NCBI GenBank assembly: GCA_963784175.1
Contig: CAWAQJ010000018.1
Location: 186,001-250,000, forward strand
Length of the DNA stretch: 64,000 nt
Source: JAIBJN01 sp963784175
GTDB taxonomy: Bacteria > Actinomycetota > Thermoleophilia > Gaiellales > Gaiellaceae
Reading direction: 5' to 3'
Part shown: positions 1-10,294 of the stretch, in pieces
Position numbering within the stretch: position 1 is the first letter of the stretch
Layout of the letters: the number at the start of each line of letters is the position of its first letter
Position numbers and translations under genes: made by a program
The notes under the pieces: model-generated
What the model was told of the DNA's origin: nothing
Databases searched by the model: none
What the model saw: the letters and a program-made list of their open reading frames with translations, nothing else

Positions 1-27
1 CTCGCCGGTCGCCTCGACGCGGCTCAT
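1..27 (-). CDS. 5' end of the gene downstream of steA (partial)
   Basis: An ATG at 27-25 overlaps the TGA stop of the SteA-like gene (26-24) in the ATGA arrangement typical of coupled genes here. Only nine codons (MSRVEATGE) are inside the window. In Corynebacterium the gene after steA is steB, a membrane protein of the family often called MctB, so that is a reasonable guess. Nothing in nine residues can confirm it. Confidence 0.45.
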
Positions 28-1160
28 TCGAGGCCGACGAGCGACCGCAGCCGCTCGACGACCTGCGAGATGAGGTCGCGGAGCTCGGGCGAGGCGATCA
101 GGACGGCCGCGACCGCTGCAACCGACGCGAGCGTGAAGGTCAGCACCATCCCGAGGCCCACCCGCGGCCGGAAGAGCCTCGAGACGCCCCGCGCATCGAC
201 GAGCTTCTCCCCCACCTTCAGGCGGGTCAGGAACGTCGAGGACATGCCCGCGCGGTTCCGCTCGAGGAACTCGATCAGGTTGAAGCGCGTCCCGACCGCG
301 ACGATCAGCTCGGCGCCCTTGTCGTAGGCAAGGAGCATGGCCGCGTCCTCGGAGATCCCCGTCGTCGGGATGACGGTCGAGGGCAGCCCCAGCTGGTCGA
401 GCCGCTCGCGCCCTGGCGCGCGGCCGTCCGGATAGGCGTGGACGACGAGCTCGGAGCCGAGCTGGAGCGTCTTGTCGGAGACGGAGTCCATGTCGCCGAC
501 GATCACGTCCGGCTTGTAGCCCGCCGCGACGAGGGTGTCGGCGCCGCCGTCGACGCCGATGAGCACCGGCTTGAAGTCGGCGATGTAGGGCCCGACGATC
601 TGCAGATCGCGGCGCGTCTCCGCGCTCCGCGCGACCACGAGCGCGTGCCGGTCGCGGAAGCGCGTCCGCATCTGCGGCATCAGCACGTCCTCCGAGAGAA
701 GCGCCGCCTCCTCGCGGAGGTGGCGAAGGGTGTTCTCGGCGAACGCCTCGAGCGCCTCGCTCACGCGGCTGCGCTGCTCGTCGAGGTCGCGCGAGAGCTC
801 GTCCGCAGCCCGGGCGCGGCCGGCGGCGAGGCGCGAGCCGTTGCGAAAGACGCTCGAGCCGCGGACGACGAGCGGCTCGCCCTCCTTGACCTCGTCGAAC
901 AGCTCCGCGCCAGGGGCGTCGATCAGGCACACGCCGCCGAGGACGAGCGCGAGCGGGCCGGCGTTCGGGTAGTCGCCCGTCGAGGACGAGGAGACGTTGA
1001 CGACGATCCGGACGCCGCTCTCGAGCAGCTCCTCGGCCGAGATGCGGTCGAGGTTCGGATGGTCGATGATCGCGATGTCCGAGGGCCCAAGGCGCTTCAC
1101 CAGGCGCTTGGTGCGTCTGTCCAGCTTGGCAGTGCCGGTGAACTCGACGAACGTCGCCAT
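24..1160 (-). CDS. steA: SteA-like septum/cytokinetic protein, thiamine pyrophosphokinase-like fold
   Basis: This 378-residue protein has a central domain resembling thiamine pyrophosphokinase, with DGGAD at 204-208 and VGDMDSVSD at 221-229. One hydrophobic segment lies near 336-358, followed by a short tail. That layout matches actinobacterial SteA, which works with a membrane partner at the division septum in Corynebacterium. The start ATG overlaps the recN stop (ATGA). The order tlyA-nadK-recN-steA is standard in Actinobacteria and supports the call. Whether the fold binds a nucleotide is not known from the sequence. Confidence 0.85.
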   Translation of the reverse strand: MATFVEFTGTAKLDRRTKRLVKRLGPSDIAIIDHPNLDRISAEELLESGVRIVVNVSSSSTGDYPNAGPLALVLGGVCLIDAPGAELFDEVKEGEPLVVRGSSVFRNGSRLAAGRARAADELSRDLDEQRSRVSEALEAFAENTLRHLREEAALLSEDVLMPQMRTRFRDRHALVVARSAETRRDLQIVGPYIADFKPVLIGVDGGADTLVAAGYKPDVIVGDMDSVSDKTLQLGSELVVHAYPDGRAPGRERLDQLGLPSTVIPTTGISEDAAMLLAYDKGAELIVAVGTRFNLIEFLERNRAGMSSTFLTRLKVGEKLVDARGVSRLFRPRVGLGMVLTFTLASVAAVAAVLIASPELRDLISQVVERLRSLVGLE

Positions 1161-2806
1161 CAGCGCCGGAAGGTGGAGAGGAACTCGGCCCCGCCCAGCA
1201 TACGTTCCAGCTCCTCGCCCCGCTCCTCGTCGGAGAGGCGCTCGATACGGGTATGCGTCGGGTCGCCGGGCACCTTCTCCACGCGGAGATGTCCCTCGGC
1301 GGCGCTCGCGATCTGCGGGAGGTGCGTGATGGTGAGGATCTGCGCGCGCTCCGCGAGGCGCTTGAGCGCGTCGGCGACCGCGTGGGCCGTCTGACCGCCG
1401 ATCCCCGCGTCGATCTCGTCGAAGACGATCGTCGGCTCGCCGGCCGAGGCGTGCGCGACCGCGCGGAGCGCCAGCGCGATGCGGGACAGCTCTCCACCGG
1501 AGGCGGTCTCGGCCGCCGGTGCAAACGGGAGACCCGGATTCGGGCGCACGAGGAAGGCGACGCCGTCGCCGCCGGCCGGGCCGAGCTCGCGGTCCGTGAG
1601 CTCCACCCGGAACTCCCCATCCCCCATGCCGAGCCCCTGAAGCTCTCCGACAACCGCCTCGGCGAACGTGTCCGCGGACTCGGCGCGAGCAGCCGAGAGG
1701 TCCGCTCCGAGCTTTCCGGCGCGCGCCTCCGCCTGGGCGACCGCGCGCTCCGCCTCTTCCAGCGGGTCGACGCCCGCCTCGACCTGCGCCAGCTCGGCCT
1801 GCGCCTCCGCGGCGCGGGCGAGCAGCTCCTCCGTCGTCGCGGCCCCGAAGCGGCGGCGCGCTTCCGCGACCCGCTCGAGCTCGTCCTCGACCGCCTCCAG
1901 CCGCCCGGGCTCGGCCTCGAGCGAGGCCAGGAAGGCGCGCAGGGTCGAGGCGCCCTCGCGGACGCGGATCTCGGCCTCGCCCAGATCTGCGGCGACCTCG
2001 CCGAGCTCGGGCGCGAGCTGTGAGACCGACTCGAGCGTCCGCACGGCCTCGGCCACCCGCTCCACGGCCCCGGCCGTGTCGGCCTGCTCGGGGTCGAGCG
2101 CCTCCGCCCCGGACGCGGCGGCCTCCGCGAGCTCGGTCACGTGACGCAGCCGCTGCCGCTCCCCGAGAAGCCGCTCCTCGTCGCCCGCCTCCATGCCCTC
2201 GGTGCGGGCGACGAGCTCACCGAGCTCCTCGAGGCGCTGCGCGCGCCCGGCGGCCGCTCCGGCCAGCTCCTCGCGGCGGCCACGGGCCGCGACCAGCTCA
2301 CGCCATGCGCGCCGGAGATCGGCGCGGCGGCGCAGCTGCTCCTCGCCGACGAAGGCGTCCAGCACGTCGAGCTGGTGCGCGGGGCGGGCGAGGCGGCGCT
2401 GCTCGAACTGGCCGGACATGGCGAGCAGGCGCTCGACGAGCGCGGCCAGGTCCTCGCGCGGCACGGCGCGGCCCCATACGTAGGCGCGTGTGCGCCCGTC
2501 GGCAAAGACGCGCCGGGCGGCGACGAGCCCCTCCTCGCCGGCCGGCCGCAGCTCGGCGACGGCCGCGTGCTCCGGGTCGTCCAGGATGCCGTCGGGCAGG
2601 TCGAGCTCGGCCTCCACGTAGGCCTCCTCGGCTCCAGGACCGAGATAGCCGGCGTCGCCGGGAGCGCCCAGCAGAAGCCCGACCGCCTGCGCGAAGATCG
2701 TCTTCCCCGCCCCGGTCTCGCCCGTGATCGCGTTCAGGCCGGGCGCGAAGACGAGGTCGGCTTCGCGGATGAGGACGAAGCTCTCGATGCGCAGGCGACG
2801 AAGCAC
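1160..2806 (-). CDS. recN: DNA repair protein RecN
   Basis: This SMC-like ATPase acts in double-strand break repair. Walker A is GETGAGKT at residues 29-36. A long Ala/Glu/Arg-rich coiled coil fills the middle. The C-terminal half has the signature ASGGELSRIALALR and Walker B FDEIDAGIGG. The length of 548 residues is normal for RecN. Translation starts at a GTG immediately after the nadK TAG, with no spacer, so the two are probably coupled. Confidence 0.96.
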   Translation of the reverse strand: MLRRLRIESFVLIREADLVFAPGLNAITGETGAGKTIFAQAVGLLLGAPGDAGYLGPGAEEAYVEAELDLPDGILDDPEHAAVAELRPAGEEGLVAARRVFADGRTRAYVWGRAVPREDLAALVERLLAMSGQFEQRRLARPAHQLDVLDAFVGEEQLRRRADLRRAWRELVAARGRREELAGAAAGRAQRLEELGELVARTEGMEAGDEERLLGERQRLRHVTELAEAAASGAEALDPEQADTAGAVERVAEAVRTLESVSQLAPELGEVAADLGEAEIRVREGASTLRAFLASLEAEPGRLEAVEDELERVAEARRRFGAATTEELLARAAEAQAELAQVEAGVDPLEEAERAVAQAEARAGKLGADLSAARAESADTFAEAVVGELQGLGMGDGEFRVELTDRELGPAGGDGVAFLVRPNPGLPFAPAAETASGGELSRIALALRAVAHASAGEPTIVFDEIDAGIGGQTAHAVADALKRLAERAQILTITHLPQIASAAEGHLRVEKVPGDPTHTRIERLSDEERGEELERMLGGAEFLSTFRR

Positions 2807-3598
2807 CTAGGGGAAGACCTCGTGGTAGCGGGTGAAGAACGTCACCTCGGGGAGCACGGCGAGCCGGCTGTGGTCCGAGCCGACCGCCACCTGGATGTCG
2901 TCGTCGCGCTCGAGCTCGGCGACCGGGTGCCCGTCGAGGAGGACGGTGACGGGAAGCTCCTTCGACCGGTTCGTGACGCGAACGTCGAGGCCGCGGGGAA
3001 CGACGAGGGCCCGCGCGCGGAGCGAGTGCGGCGCGACGAACGTCATCGCCATCGCCTCCAGGCCCCACATCATCACCGGCCCGCCGTTCGAGAGGTTGTA
3101 GGCGGTCGAGCCCGAGGGCGTGCAGCAGATCATCCCGTCGCACGGCTGGTCGTCGAGGCGCTCCCCGCCGACCTCCCAGCCGAGCGCGACCATGCGGCCG
3201 GGGCGCGAGCTCGTGATGACGACGTCGTTGACCGCCGCGTGCGTGTCGCCGTTGAGGCGCGCCTCGAGCGAGCAGAGGTCGACGACGCGGAAGTCGCCCG
3301 AGAACGCCCGCGCGAGCGCGTCGTCGAGCTGGCTGCCGTCCGCGGTGGTCAGAAACCCGACACGGCCGAAGTTGATGCCGAAGACGGCCGTGCCCGTTCC
3401 GAGCTTCACGCTGAGCGCGCGCAGCATCGTGCCGTCGCCGCCCAGGACGACGAGCAGGTCGAGCCCGTCCTCCTCCGCGTCCGCGACCTCGATGCCGGCG
3501 GCCGCGGCGGCCTCCTCGACACGCCGCGCCGCGTCGGCGATGACGTCCGGCCGGCCGCGCGTGGCCATGATCCCGACCCGGCGAATCGCCTCCGTCAC
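2807..3598 (-). CDS. nadK: NAD kinase
   Basis: The enzyme phosphorylates NAD to NADP. It shows the GGDG motif in VVLGGDGTMLRA, the GINFGRVGFL segment and the substrate loop PSGSTAYNLSNGGP. The GTG at 3598-3596 is chosen because it overlaps the tlyA TGA (GTGA). The open frame continues upstream to an ATG at 3688, but that extension lies inside tlyA and is Arg-rich. The resulting 263 residues fit the family. Confidence 0.95.
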   Translation of the reverse strand: MTEAIRRVGIMATRGRPDVIADAARRVEEAAAAAGIEVADAEEDGLDLLVVLGGDGTMLRALSVKLGTGTAVFGINFGRVGFLTTADGSQLDDALARAFSGDFRVVDLCSLEARLNGDTHAAVNDVVITSSRPGRMVALGWEVGGERLDDQPCDGMICCTPSGSTAYNLSNGGPVMMWGLEAMAMTFVAPHSLRARALVVPRGLDVRVTNRSKELPVTVLLDGHPVAELERDDDIQVAVGSDHSRLAVLPEVTFFTRYHEVFP

Positions 3599-4320
3599 GG
3601 CGCCTCGGCCAGATGGAGGAGAAACTCGATGTTGCCCTTCGGCCCGCGCACCGGCGACTCGGCTTCGCCGAGCACGCGCGCGCCCCACACGCTCGCCCGC
3701 TCGGCGACCTCGTCCACGACGCGGCGACGGACCTCCGGGTCGCGCACGACGCCGCCCTTGCCCACGTCGGCCGGGCCCGCCTCGAACTGCGGCTTGACGA
3801 GCACGACGGCCTGCCAGCCGGGCGCGGCGCAGGCGAGCGCGGGCGGAAACGCCTTGTCGAGGCCGATGAAGGACACGTCACAGGTGAAGAAGGTCGGCCT
3901 GTAGGGAAGCTCGTCGCATTGCAGGCCGCGCACGTTCGTCCGCTCGAGAACGGTCACGCGGGGGTCGTCACGGAGCTTCGGGTGGAGCTGTCCATAGCCG
4001 ACGTCCAGGGCGATCACGCGGGCGGCTCCGGCCTGGAGGAGGCAGTCGACGAAGCCCCCGGTCGAGGCGCCGACATCCAGGCAGTCCTCGCCCGTGACGT
4101 CGATCCCGAAGGCCTCGAGCGCGTGGGCGAGCTTCTCGCCTCCACGGGAGACGAAGCGCGCGCCCTCGGCGAGCTCGAGCCAGGCACCCTCGTCGACCTG
4201 CTCGCCGGCCTTCTCATGCCCCTTCACGCGCCCGGCGAGCACGAGCGCCTGCGCCTGAGAGCGGCTCTCGGCGAGCCCGCGCTCGACGAGCAGCACGTCC
4301 AGGCGTTTCTTGGGGCTCAC
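3595..4320 (-). CDS. tlyA: TlyA family rRNA 2'-O-methyltransferase
   Basis: The N-terminal 65 residues form an S4 RNA-binding domain (RLDVLLVERGLAESRSQAQ). A Rossmann methyltransferase domain follows, with the SAM motif DVGASTGGF and a VKPQFE motif. TlyA enzymes methylate 16S and/or 23S rRNA. The start is GTG 4320. A TACGCT -10-like box (4327-4332) sits six bases upstream, which suggests a leaderless transcript heading the tlyA-nadK-recN-steA operon. Confidence 0.93.
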   Translation of the reverse strand: MSPKKRLDVLLVERGLAESRSQAQALVLAGRVKGHEKAGEQVDEGAWLELAEGARFVSRGGEKLAHALEAFGIDVTGEDCLDVGASTGGFVDCLLQAGAARVIALDVGYGQLHPKLRDDPRVTVLERTNVRGLQCDELPYRPTFFTCDVSFIGLDKAFPPALACAAPGWQAVVLVKPQFEAGPADVGKGGVVRDPEVRRRVVDEVAERASVWGARVLGEAESPVRGPKGNIEFLLHLAEAP

Positions 4321-4326
4321 GGCGAG

Positions 4327-4332
4327 AGCGTA
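4327..4332 (-). promoter_or_regulatory. -10 box of the tlyA operon
   Basis: TACGCT matches TANNNT and lies six bases before the GTG start, the same spacing seen at efp, aroQ, alaS and other genes here. No -35 is evident. Confidence 0.4.
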
Positions 4333-4372
4333 CCCCGCCGACCCCCCGGCGAACTGTCACGAATGAGGTCGG

Positions 4373-5116
4373 TCATCCAGGCCGCAGCTCGGTGACGATC
4401 GTCACCCAGGGCGCCTTGGCGAGGCCGCGCCGGAGCTCGCGCTCGTCGGCGAACCTCTCCGTCAGGACGCGCCCGTCGCAGGCGAGCGTGACCTCGGCTT
4501 CGCGGAAGGGCCAGGGCGAGACCGTGACGCGGGCCGGATCGCCGTCGACGGCTGCGAGCAGGTGCCCTCCGGCCCGCTTCTCCCCTTGGACACCGTGCAG
4601 GAAAGCGAGCGAGAGCCCGTCCCAGTCGAAGAGGAGGTCGCGGTTGCGCCCCACCGCCTCGTCCGTCGCATGCGCCCCGTAGCGCGGGTCGCCGCGCAGG
4701 CTCTCCAGCATGCGGGCCTGGAAGCCGCGCTCCCGCTCGAGGTAGTCGGCGAGCGCCCGCTGGACGTCCTCGTTGCCGGCCGGCGGGAAACGCTCCACGA
4801 GCAGCGTTCCGTGGAGCGAGACGAGGAGCGCCGCGTAGCGCGACTGCGGGACGAGCAGCGTCGCCGCGCCAGACCACAGCTCGAGGCGGCGTAGACGCGG
4901 CAGCGCCGAGAACGTGTACGGCAGGCCGGTCTCCGGGTCGAGCTCCGGCACGCGCTCCCACATCGTCCAGGCGATGTCGTGCTGGTCGGCGGCCAGGCAC
5001 ACCTCTTCCCGGGGCTCGAAGGGCGCCGCCCAGGCGCGCGCGAGCTGGCCCGAGACCCAGGCATGCGCCGGCTGGCCGATGACGACCGTGCCGTTCGGCG
5101 TCTCCCGGTGGAGCAT
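4373..5116 (-). CDS. DUF3891 family protein
   Basis: The 247-residue protein matches the DUF3891 pattern: an N-terminal QPAHAWVSGQLARAW block, then LAADQHDIAWTMWE. The conserved His and Asp residues suggest a metal-binding helical domain, but no activity is established for the family. It sits between the prenyl synthase and tlyA, where many relatives carry dxs. The start ATG is four bases from the preceding stop. No signal peptide or membrane segment is seen. Confidence 0.8.
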   Translation of the reverse strand: MLHRETPNGTVVIGQPAHAWVSGQLARAWAAPFEPREEVCLAADQHDIAWTMWERVPELDPETGLPYTFSALPRLRRLELWSGAATLLVPQSRYAALLVSLHGTLLVERFPPAGNEDVQRALADYLERERGFQARMLESLRGDPRYGAHATDEAVGRNRDLLFDWDGLSLAFLHGVQGEKRAGGHLLAAVDGDPARVTVSPWPFREAEVTLACDGRVLTERFADERELRRGLAKAPWVTIVTELRPG

Positions 5117-5119
5117 CGA

Positions 5120-5959
5120 CTACGCCCGCCGGTCGCGGATCGTGGCCACGATCTCCGCCAGCACCGACGTGTCCGCCGGCAGAGCCTCCAGCCGCTCCTG
5201 AACCCGCCCCCGGGCCTCGTCGGCGAGCTCCCGCGCGCGCTCGAGGCCGTGGAGTGACACGTACGTGACCTTCCCGGCGGCCTCGTCCTTGCCCGGAGTC
5301 TTGCCCAGCTCCTCGGCCGTGCCGGTGGCGTCGAGGATGTCGTCGACGATCTGGAAGAGCACGCCGAGCTCGTCGCCGAAGCTGCGCCAGGCCTCACGTT
5401 CTGCGTCCGGGAGATCGGCGACGGCCGTCGCGCTCGTCACGGACGCGCGCAGGAGCCTGCCGGTCTTGAGCGCATGGAGCCGCCGCAGGCCGTCCGGGTC
5501 GAGCTCGCCGTCGATCGTGACGTCGAGGTACTGGCCGCCGATCATCCCGAGGGTCGCGTCGGCGAGCTCGCGCGCCACATCCGGCGACGGATAGCGCAGC
5601 GCGAGGCGGAAGGCCTCCGCCAGGAGCGCGTCCCCGGCCAGGATCGCCACGTCCTCGCCGAACTGCACGTGGGCGCTCGGCTGCCCGCGGCGAAGGTCGT
5701 CGTCGTCCAGCGCAGGCAGGTCGTCGTGGACGAGGCTGAACGTGTGCACGAGCTCCAGCGCGCACGCTGCCGGAAGCAGCTCGTCGGCCTCCCGCCCGAG
5801 CGCTTCGCCGGTGGCGAGGCAGAGCACGGGGCGGATCCGCTTGCCCCCGCCGAGGAGCGAGTAGCGCAGCGCGGCCTCGAGCTTCCCGAGCTCGGCCGCG
5901 AAGGGCAGGCCTCCGAGGAAGTCCTCCGTGAGGCGCCGCAGGTCGTCAGGCCTGTTCAT
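5120..5959 (-). CDS. ispA: short-chain polyprenyl diphosphate synthase (FPP/GGPP synthase)
   Basis: The enzyme condenses isopentenyl diphosphate with allylic diphosphates. The first Asp-rich motif is HDDLPALDDDD, with the two-residue insertion of bacterial FPP synthases. The second is QIVDDILD, and GGKRIRP is the substrate motif. The length is 279 residues. Its position directly after the xseB-like gene is the common xseB-ispA arrangement. The start overlaps that gene by 14 bases. Product chain length cannot be read with certainty. Confidence 0.92.
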   Translation of the reverse strand: MNRPDDLRRLTEDFLGGLPFAAELGKLEAALRYSLLGGGKRIRPVLCLATGEALGREADELLPAACALELVHTFSLVHDDLPALDDDDLRRGQPSAHVQFGEDVAILAGDALLAEAFRLALRYPSPDVARELADATLGMIGGQYLDVTIDGELDPDGLRRLHALKTGRLLRASVTSATAVADLPDAEREAWRSFGDELGVLFQIVDDILDATGTAEELGKTPGKDEAAGKVTYVSLHGLERARELADEARGRVQERLEALPADTSVLAEIVATIRDRRA

Positions 5960-6134
5960 CCGTCTCCCTGCGCGCGCGCTCGACCTCGGCCTGCACCTCC
6001 TTGGCGAGTTCGGCCAGCTCCTGCAGGACCTTCACCGCCTGCTCGGGGTCCTCGGAGTGCTCCAGCTCGACCCGGGCCGCCTCGACCTTCTCGAGGAGCT
6101 CCTGGAGGCGGACGACAGAATCGGGCTCGTTCAT
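5946..6134 (-). CDS. XseB-like small helical protein (exonuclease VII small-subunit position)
   Basis: This 62-residue, highly charged helical protein contains the segment DPEQAVKVLQELAELAKEV, which resembles the second helix of XseB. Its place between nusB and ispA is exactly where xseB sits in Bacillus (nusB-folD-xseA-xseB-ispA). No xseA or folD is present in the window, so function as an ExoVII subunit is uncertain. The ATG overlaps the nusB stop (ATGA), and the 3' end overlaps ispA. Confidence 0.55.
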   Translation of the reverse strand: MNEPDSVVRLQELLEKVEAARVELEHSEDPEQAVKVLQELAELAKEVQAEVERARRETDEQA

Positions 6135-6504
6135 TGCCTCGCCTCCCGCACGACCCGCCCGAGGATCCCGTTCACGAGCCGGCCGGCATCCTCGCTCGCG
6201 TAGCGCTTGGCCAGGGTGACGGCTTCGTCGACCGCCACCTCGACGGGCACGTCTCCGCGGTCGAGCTCGTAGAGGCCCATGCGGACGACATTACGCTCGA
6301 CGACGCCGAGCCGGTCGGCGCGCCACTCGTCGGAGGCCTCGCTGATGCGCTCGTCGAGCTCGGGCGCCTGCTCGGCGACGCCTTCGGCGAGCTCGAGCGC
6401 GAACTCGTCCACGTCGCCCTCGTGGAGGCTCGCCAGCGGCTGCCCGGTGAGGTCCCACTGGTAGAGGAGCTCGAGCGCGGTGCGCCGGGCCGCGCGCCGG
6501 CCGC

Positions 6505-6508
<4 letters not shown>
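6131..6508 (-). CDS. nusB: transcription antitermination factor NusB
   Basis: This 125-residue all-helical protein binds boxA RNA with S10. It has the typical RRAARRTALELLYQWDL start and the VDEAVTLAKRYASEDAGR C-terminal block. The GTG start at 6508-6506 overlaps the accC TGA (GTGA). A far longer reading of the same frame upstream is antisense-like, Arg-rich sequence inside accC and was discarded. Confidence 0.95.
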
Positions 6509-7872
<1,364 letters not shown>

Positions 7873-7884
7873 GGCTCCACCCTC

Positions 7885-9702
7885 CTAGAGCGCGTCGAGC
7901 GGCCGGCCGTTCAGGGGCTCGAGCTCGAAGAGGAGGTCGCCGTACTGCACGGCGGTCTCGTTGTCGACGCAGACTCGCCGGACGACGGCCTCGGCCTCGG
8001 CCTTGACCTCGTTCATGAGCTTCATCGCCTCGAGGATGCAGAGCGTCTGTCCGGGCTCGACGGTGTCCCCTTCCTCGACGAACGGCGGCGCACCCGGCTC
8101 GGGCGCGCGGTAGAAGGTGCCGACCATCGGCGACTCGATCCTGATGACGTCGCCGGCCGGGGGCTCGACCGCGCCGTCCGGCTCCTCGTGGACCGGGGCC
8201 GTCGGCACGGCGACGCTGGCGAGGGGCATCTCGGCGCGCTCGTCGGAGCGCCGCACGGTGACCCGCATCTCGCCCTCCTCGATCGTCACCTCGCCGATGC
8301 CCGACTCCTGGACGACGCGGATGATCTCCCGCAGCCGCTCGGCCTCGCTCGGCGTCAGCCCGGCCGTGTCGGACTCGTCGCGCCGGCCTCTCCCGCGAAC
8401 GGCGCGGAGAAGCGGCTCGGCGTCCTCGTCGTAGAGCGCGAGCAGGAGCAGCTCCTCCTCGCTCGAGGCCAGGCCCTCGGCGTCCTCGCGGAGCTCCTCG
8501 AGCGCCTTCGGGCCGTTGTCGACGACCGGTACGCCGTCGCCGAGCAGTTCCACGGCACGGCGGACGGTCGGGTCGACGTCGGCCGGCGGCGAGCCGTAGC
8601 GCCCCTCGACGAGGTCGCGCAGCTCGTCGACGACGAAGCGCCAGCGCTGGGCGGAGAGAACGTGCAGGAGCGCCTGCGAGCCGAGCACCTGGCCGATCGG
8701 GGACGCGAGCGGCGGCCACCCACACTCGCGCCGGATCGTCGTCAGCTCTTCGAGGACCTCGTCGAGCCGGTCGGCGGAGGCGTGCTCGCGTAGCCTCGCG
8801 TCGAGCTCCGCGACGAGGCCGGCGGGAAGGCTGTACTCCGCGGCGCGAACGGCCACGCGCGGGGAGAGAGGAGGAACCGGCTCGTCGCCGAGCGCCTCGT
8901 CGACGAGCTCCGACCCGCGCCAGAGCACGTCGAGGTCGACCCCGGCGTCGTGCCCGAGGCCGGCGAGCGCCTGCGTCAGCGCCTCCGCCGAGACGCGATG
9001 GAGCGAGAGTGCAACCGGGTAGAGCGCGCACGCGATGCGCTCCGCACCGGCGCGCACGGCCTCGATCGCGGCTGCGAGGGCGACGCCGCCTGCGCCCTGG
9101 CAGTGGAGCCCGACCGGCAGGCCGCTGGCCTCCTGCACGCGCTCGACAAGCTCGCGGGCCTTGGCAGGGTGGAGCGAGCTGGCCGGGTCGTGGATGAGCA
9201 CGCGCGCCGCGCCGAGGTCGGCCAGCTGGTGCGCCCGCTCGAGCAGCACCTCCGTCTCGCCGGTCGGCCCGGGGCTGTGCACGAGGCCGACGGAGAGCTC
9301 CTTGCCGGCGTCGCGGATCGCGTCGGCGGCCTCGCGGAGGTTCGAGAGGTCGTTGAGGGGGTCGTGGATGCGGAACACGTCGATGCCGCTCGCCGCCGCG
9401 CTCGCCACGAAGCGGCGGACGAGGTCGCCCGAGACCGGGCGCGCGCCCACGAGGAACCGGCCGCGAAGCGCCATGCCCAGAGGGGTCGAGCAGCGCGCGC
9501 GGATCGAGCGGATGCGCTCCCAGGGGCTCTCAACGCCGCGCCGCACGGCGCTGTCGAAGCAGCCGCCGCCCGAGACCTCGAGACAGGCGAAGCCCGCCTT
9601 GTCGAGCTCGGCCGCGAGCTCGTAGAGGCCCGCGGCGGAGACGCGCTCGGCAAGCGGCTCCTGGGAGAGGAGCCGGATCGTCGTGTCGACCAGCTGCGGC
9701 AC
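7885..9702 (-). CDS. fusion of a degenerate PycB/OadA-type carboxyltransferase domain with an AccB-type biotin carrier
   Basis: Residues 1-435 align by eye with the pyruvate carboxylase/oxaloacetate decarboxylase carboxyltransferase (DTTIR start, GFACLEVSGGGCFD, RIHDPLNDLSN). Residues 450-605 are an AccB-like carrier with the ESGIGEVTIEEG linker and biotinyl Lys561 in EAMKLMNE. Key residues are lost: RDAHQ reads RLLSQ (metal Asp to Leu11), the carbamylated-Lys motif KDM reads HDP (His171), HCH reads HCQ (Gln202), and the catalytic Thr/Ser is Ala298. Arg10 and Gln14 remain. It occupies the accB position before accC. I infer an active biotin carrier with a pseudoenzyme scaffold. The start is GTG 9702. 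Confidence 0.85.
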   Translation of the reverse strand: MPQLVDTTIRLLSQEPLAERVSAAGLYELAAELDKAGFACLEVSGGGCFDSAVRRGVESPWERIRSIRARCSTPLGMALRGRFLVGARPVSGDLVRRFVASAAASGIDVFRIHDPLNDLSNLREAADAIRDAGKELSVGLVHSPGPTGETEVLLERAHQLADLGAARVLIHDPASSLHPAKARELVERVQEASGLPVGLHCQGAGGVALAAAIEAVRAGAERIACALYPVALSLHRVSAEALTQALAGLGHDAGVDLDVLWRGSELVDEALGDEPVPPLSPRVAVRAAEYSLPAGLVAELDARLREHASADRLDEVLEELTTIRRECGWPPLASPIGQVLGSQALLHVLSAQRWRFVVDELRDLVEGRYGSPPADVDPTVRRAVELLGDGVPVVDNGPKALEELREDAEGLASSEEELLLLALYDEDAEPLLRAVRGRGRRDESDTAGLTPSEAERLREIIRVVQESGIGEVTIEEGEMRVTVRRSDERAEMPLASVAVPTAPVHEEPDGAVEPPAGDVIRIESPMVGTFYRAPEPGAPPFVEEGDTVEPGQTLCILEAMKLMNEVKAEAEAVVRRVCVDNETAVQYGDLLFELEPLNGRPLDAL

Positions 9703-9710
9703 GGGCGTTC

Positions 9711-10277
9711 CTAGGCCCGGGAGATGTAGCGGCGCTCGCGCGTGTCGACCTTGATGCGGTCGCCGACGTTGACGAAGAGAGGCACCTGCACGACGGCCCC
9801 CGTCTCCAGCGTCGCCGGCTTCGTCACGTTCGAGACCGTGTCGCCGCGCACGCCCGGCTCCGTCTCGGACACGCCGAGCTCGACCGAGGTGGGCAGCTGG
9901 ATCCCGCCCGGGCGCCCGTCCACCGTCAGGAGCTGGACGCTGGCCGAAGGCTGCAAGAAGTCGAGCTCGCCGGCCACGTCGTTGCGCGGAAGCGTGAACT
10001 GCTCGTACGTCTCCTCGTCCATGAAGACGACCTCGTCACCGGAGTCGTAGAGGTACTGGACGTTCTTCGTCTCCGTACGGACGCGAGGCATCTTCTCGCC
10101 GGCCCTGAACGTCTTGTCGACGACCGAGCCGGACGCGAGGCTCTTGAGCTTCGTGCGCACGAACGCACCGCCCTTGCCGGGCTTCACGTGCTGGAACTCG
10201 ACGATGCGCCAGACCTGCCCGTCGAGCTCGACGTGCATGCCGTTCTTGAACTGGTTGGTGGAGACGGTCTCGGCCAC
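9711..10277 (-). CDS. efp: translation elongation factor P
   Basis: This 188-residue EF-P rescues ribosomes stalled at polyproline. The loop HVKPGKGGAFVRTKL carries Lys35 at the tip position. The C-terminal block ends VDTRERRYISRA. The GTG start at 10277 is set by the conserved N-terminus and by a TAGACT box seven bases upstream. The proline-rich membrane protein at 23728-24549 is an obvious client. No modification enzyme is nearby. Confidence 0.96.
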   Translation of the reverse strand: MAETVSTNQFKNGMHVELDGQVWRIVEFQHVKPGKGGAFVRTKLKSLASGSVVDKTFRAGEKMPRVRTETKNVQYLYDSGDEVVFMDEETYEQFTLPRNDVAGELDFLQPSASVQLLTVDGRPGGIQLPTSVELGVSETEPGVRGDTVSNVTKPATLETGAVVQVPLFVNVGDRIKVDTRERRYISRA

Positions 10278-10284
10278 GGGCAGG

Positions 10285-10290
10285 AGTCTA
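10285..10290 (-). promoter_or_regulatory. -10 box for a leaderless efp transcript
   Basis: TAGACT ends seven bases before the efp GTG and lies just inside the pepQ-efp gap. Transcription would start at or beside the start codon. Confidence 0.5.
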
Positions 10291-10294
10291 GTGG

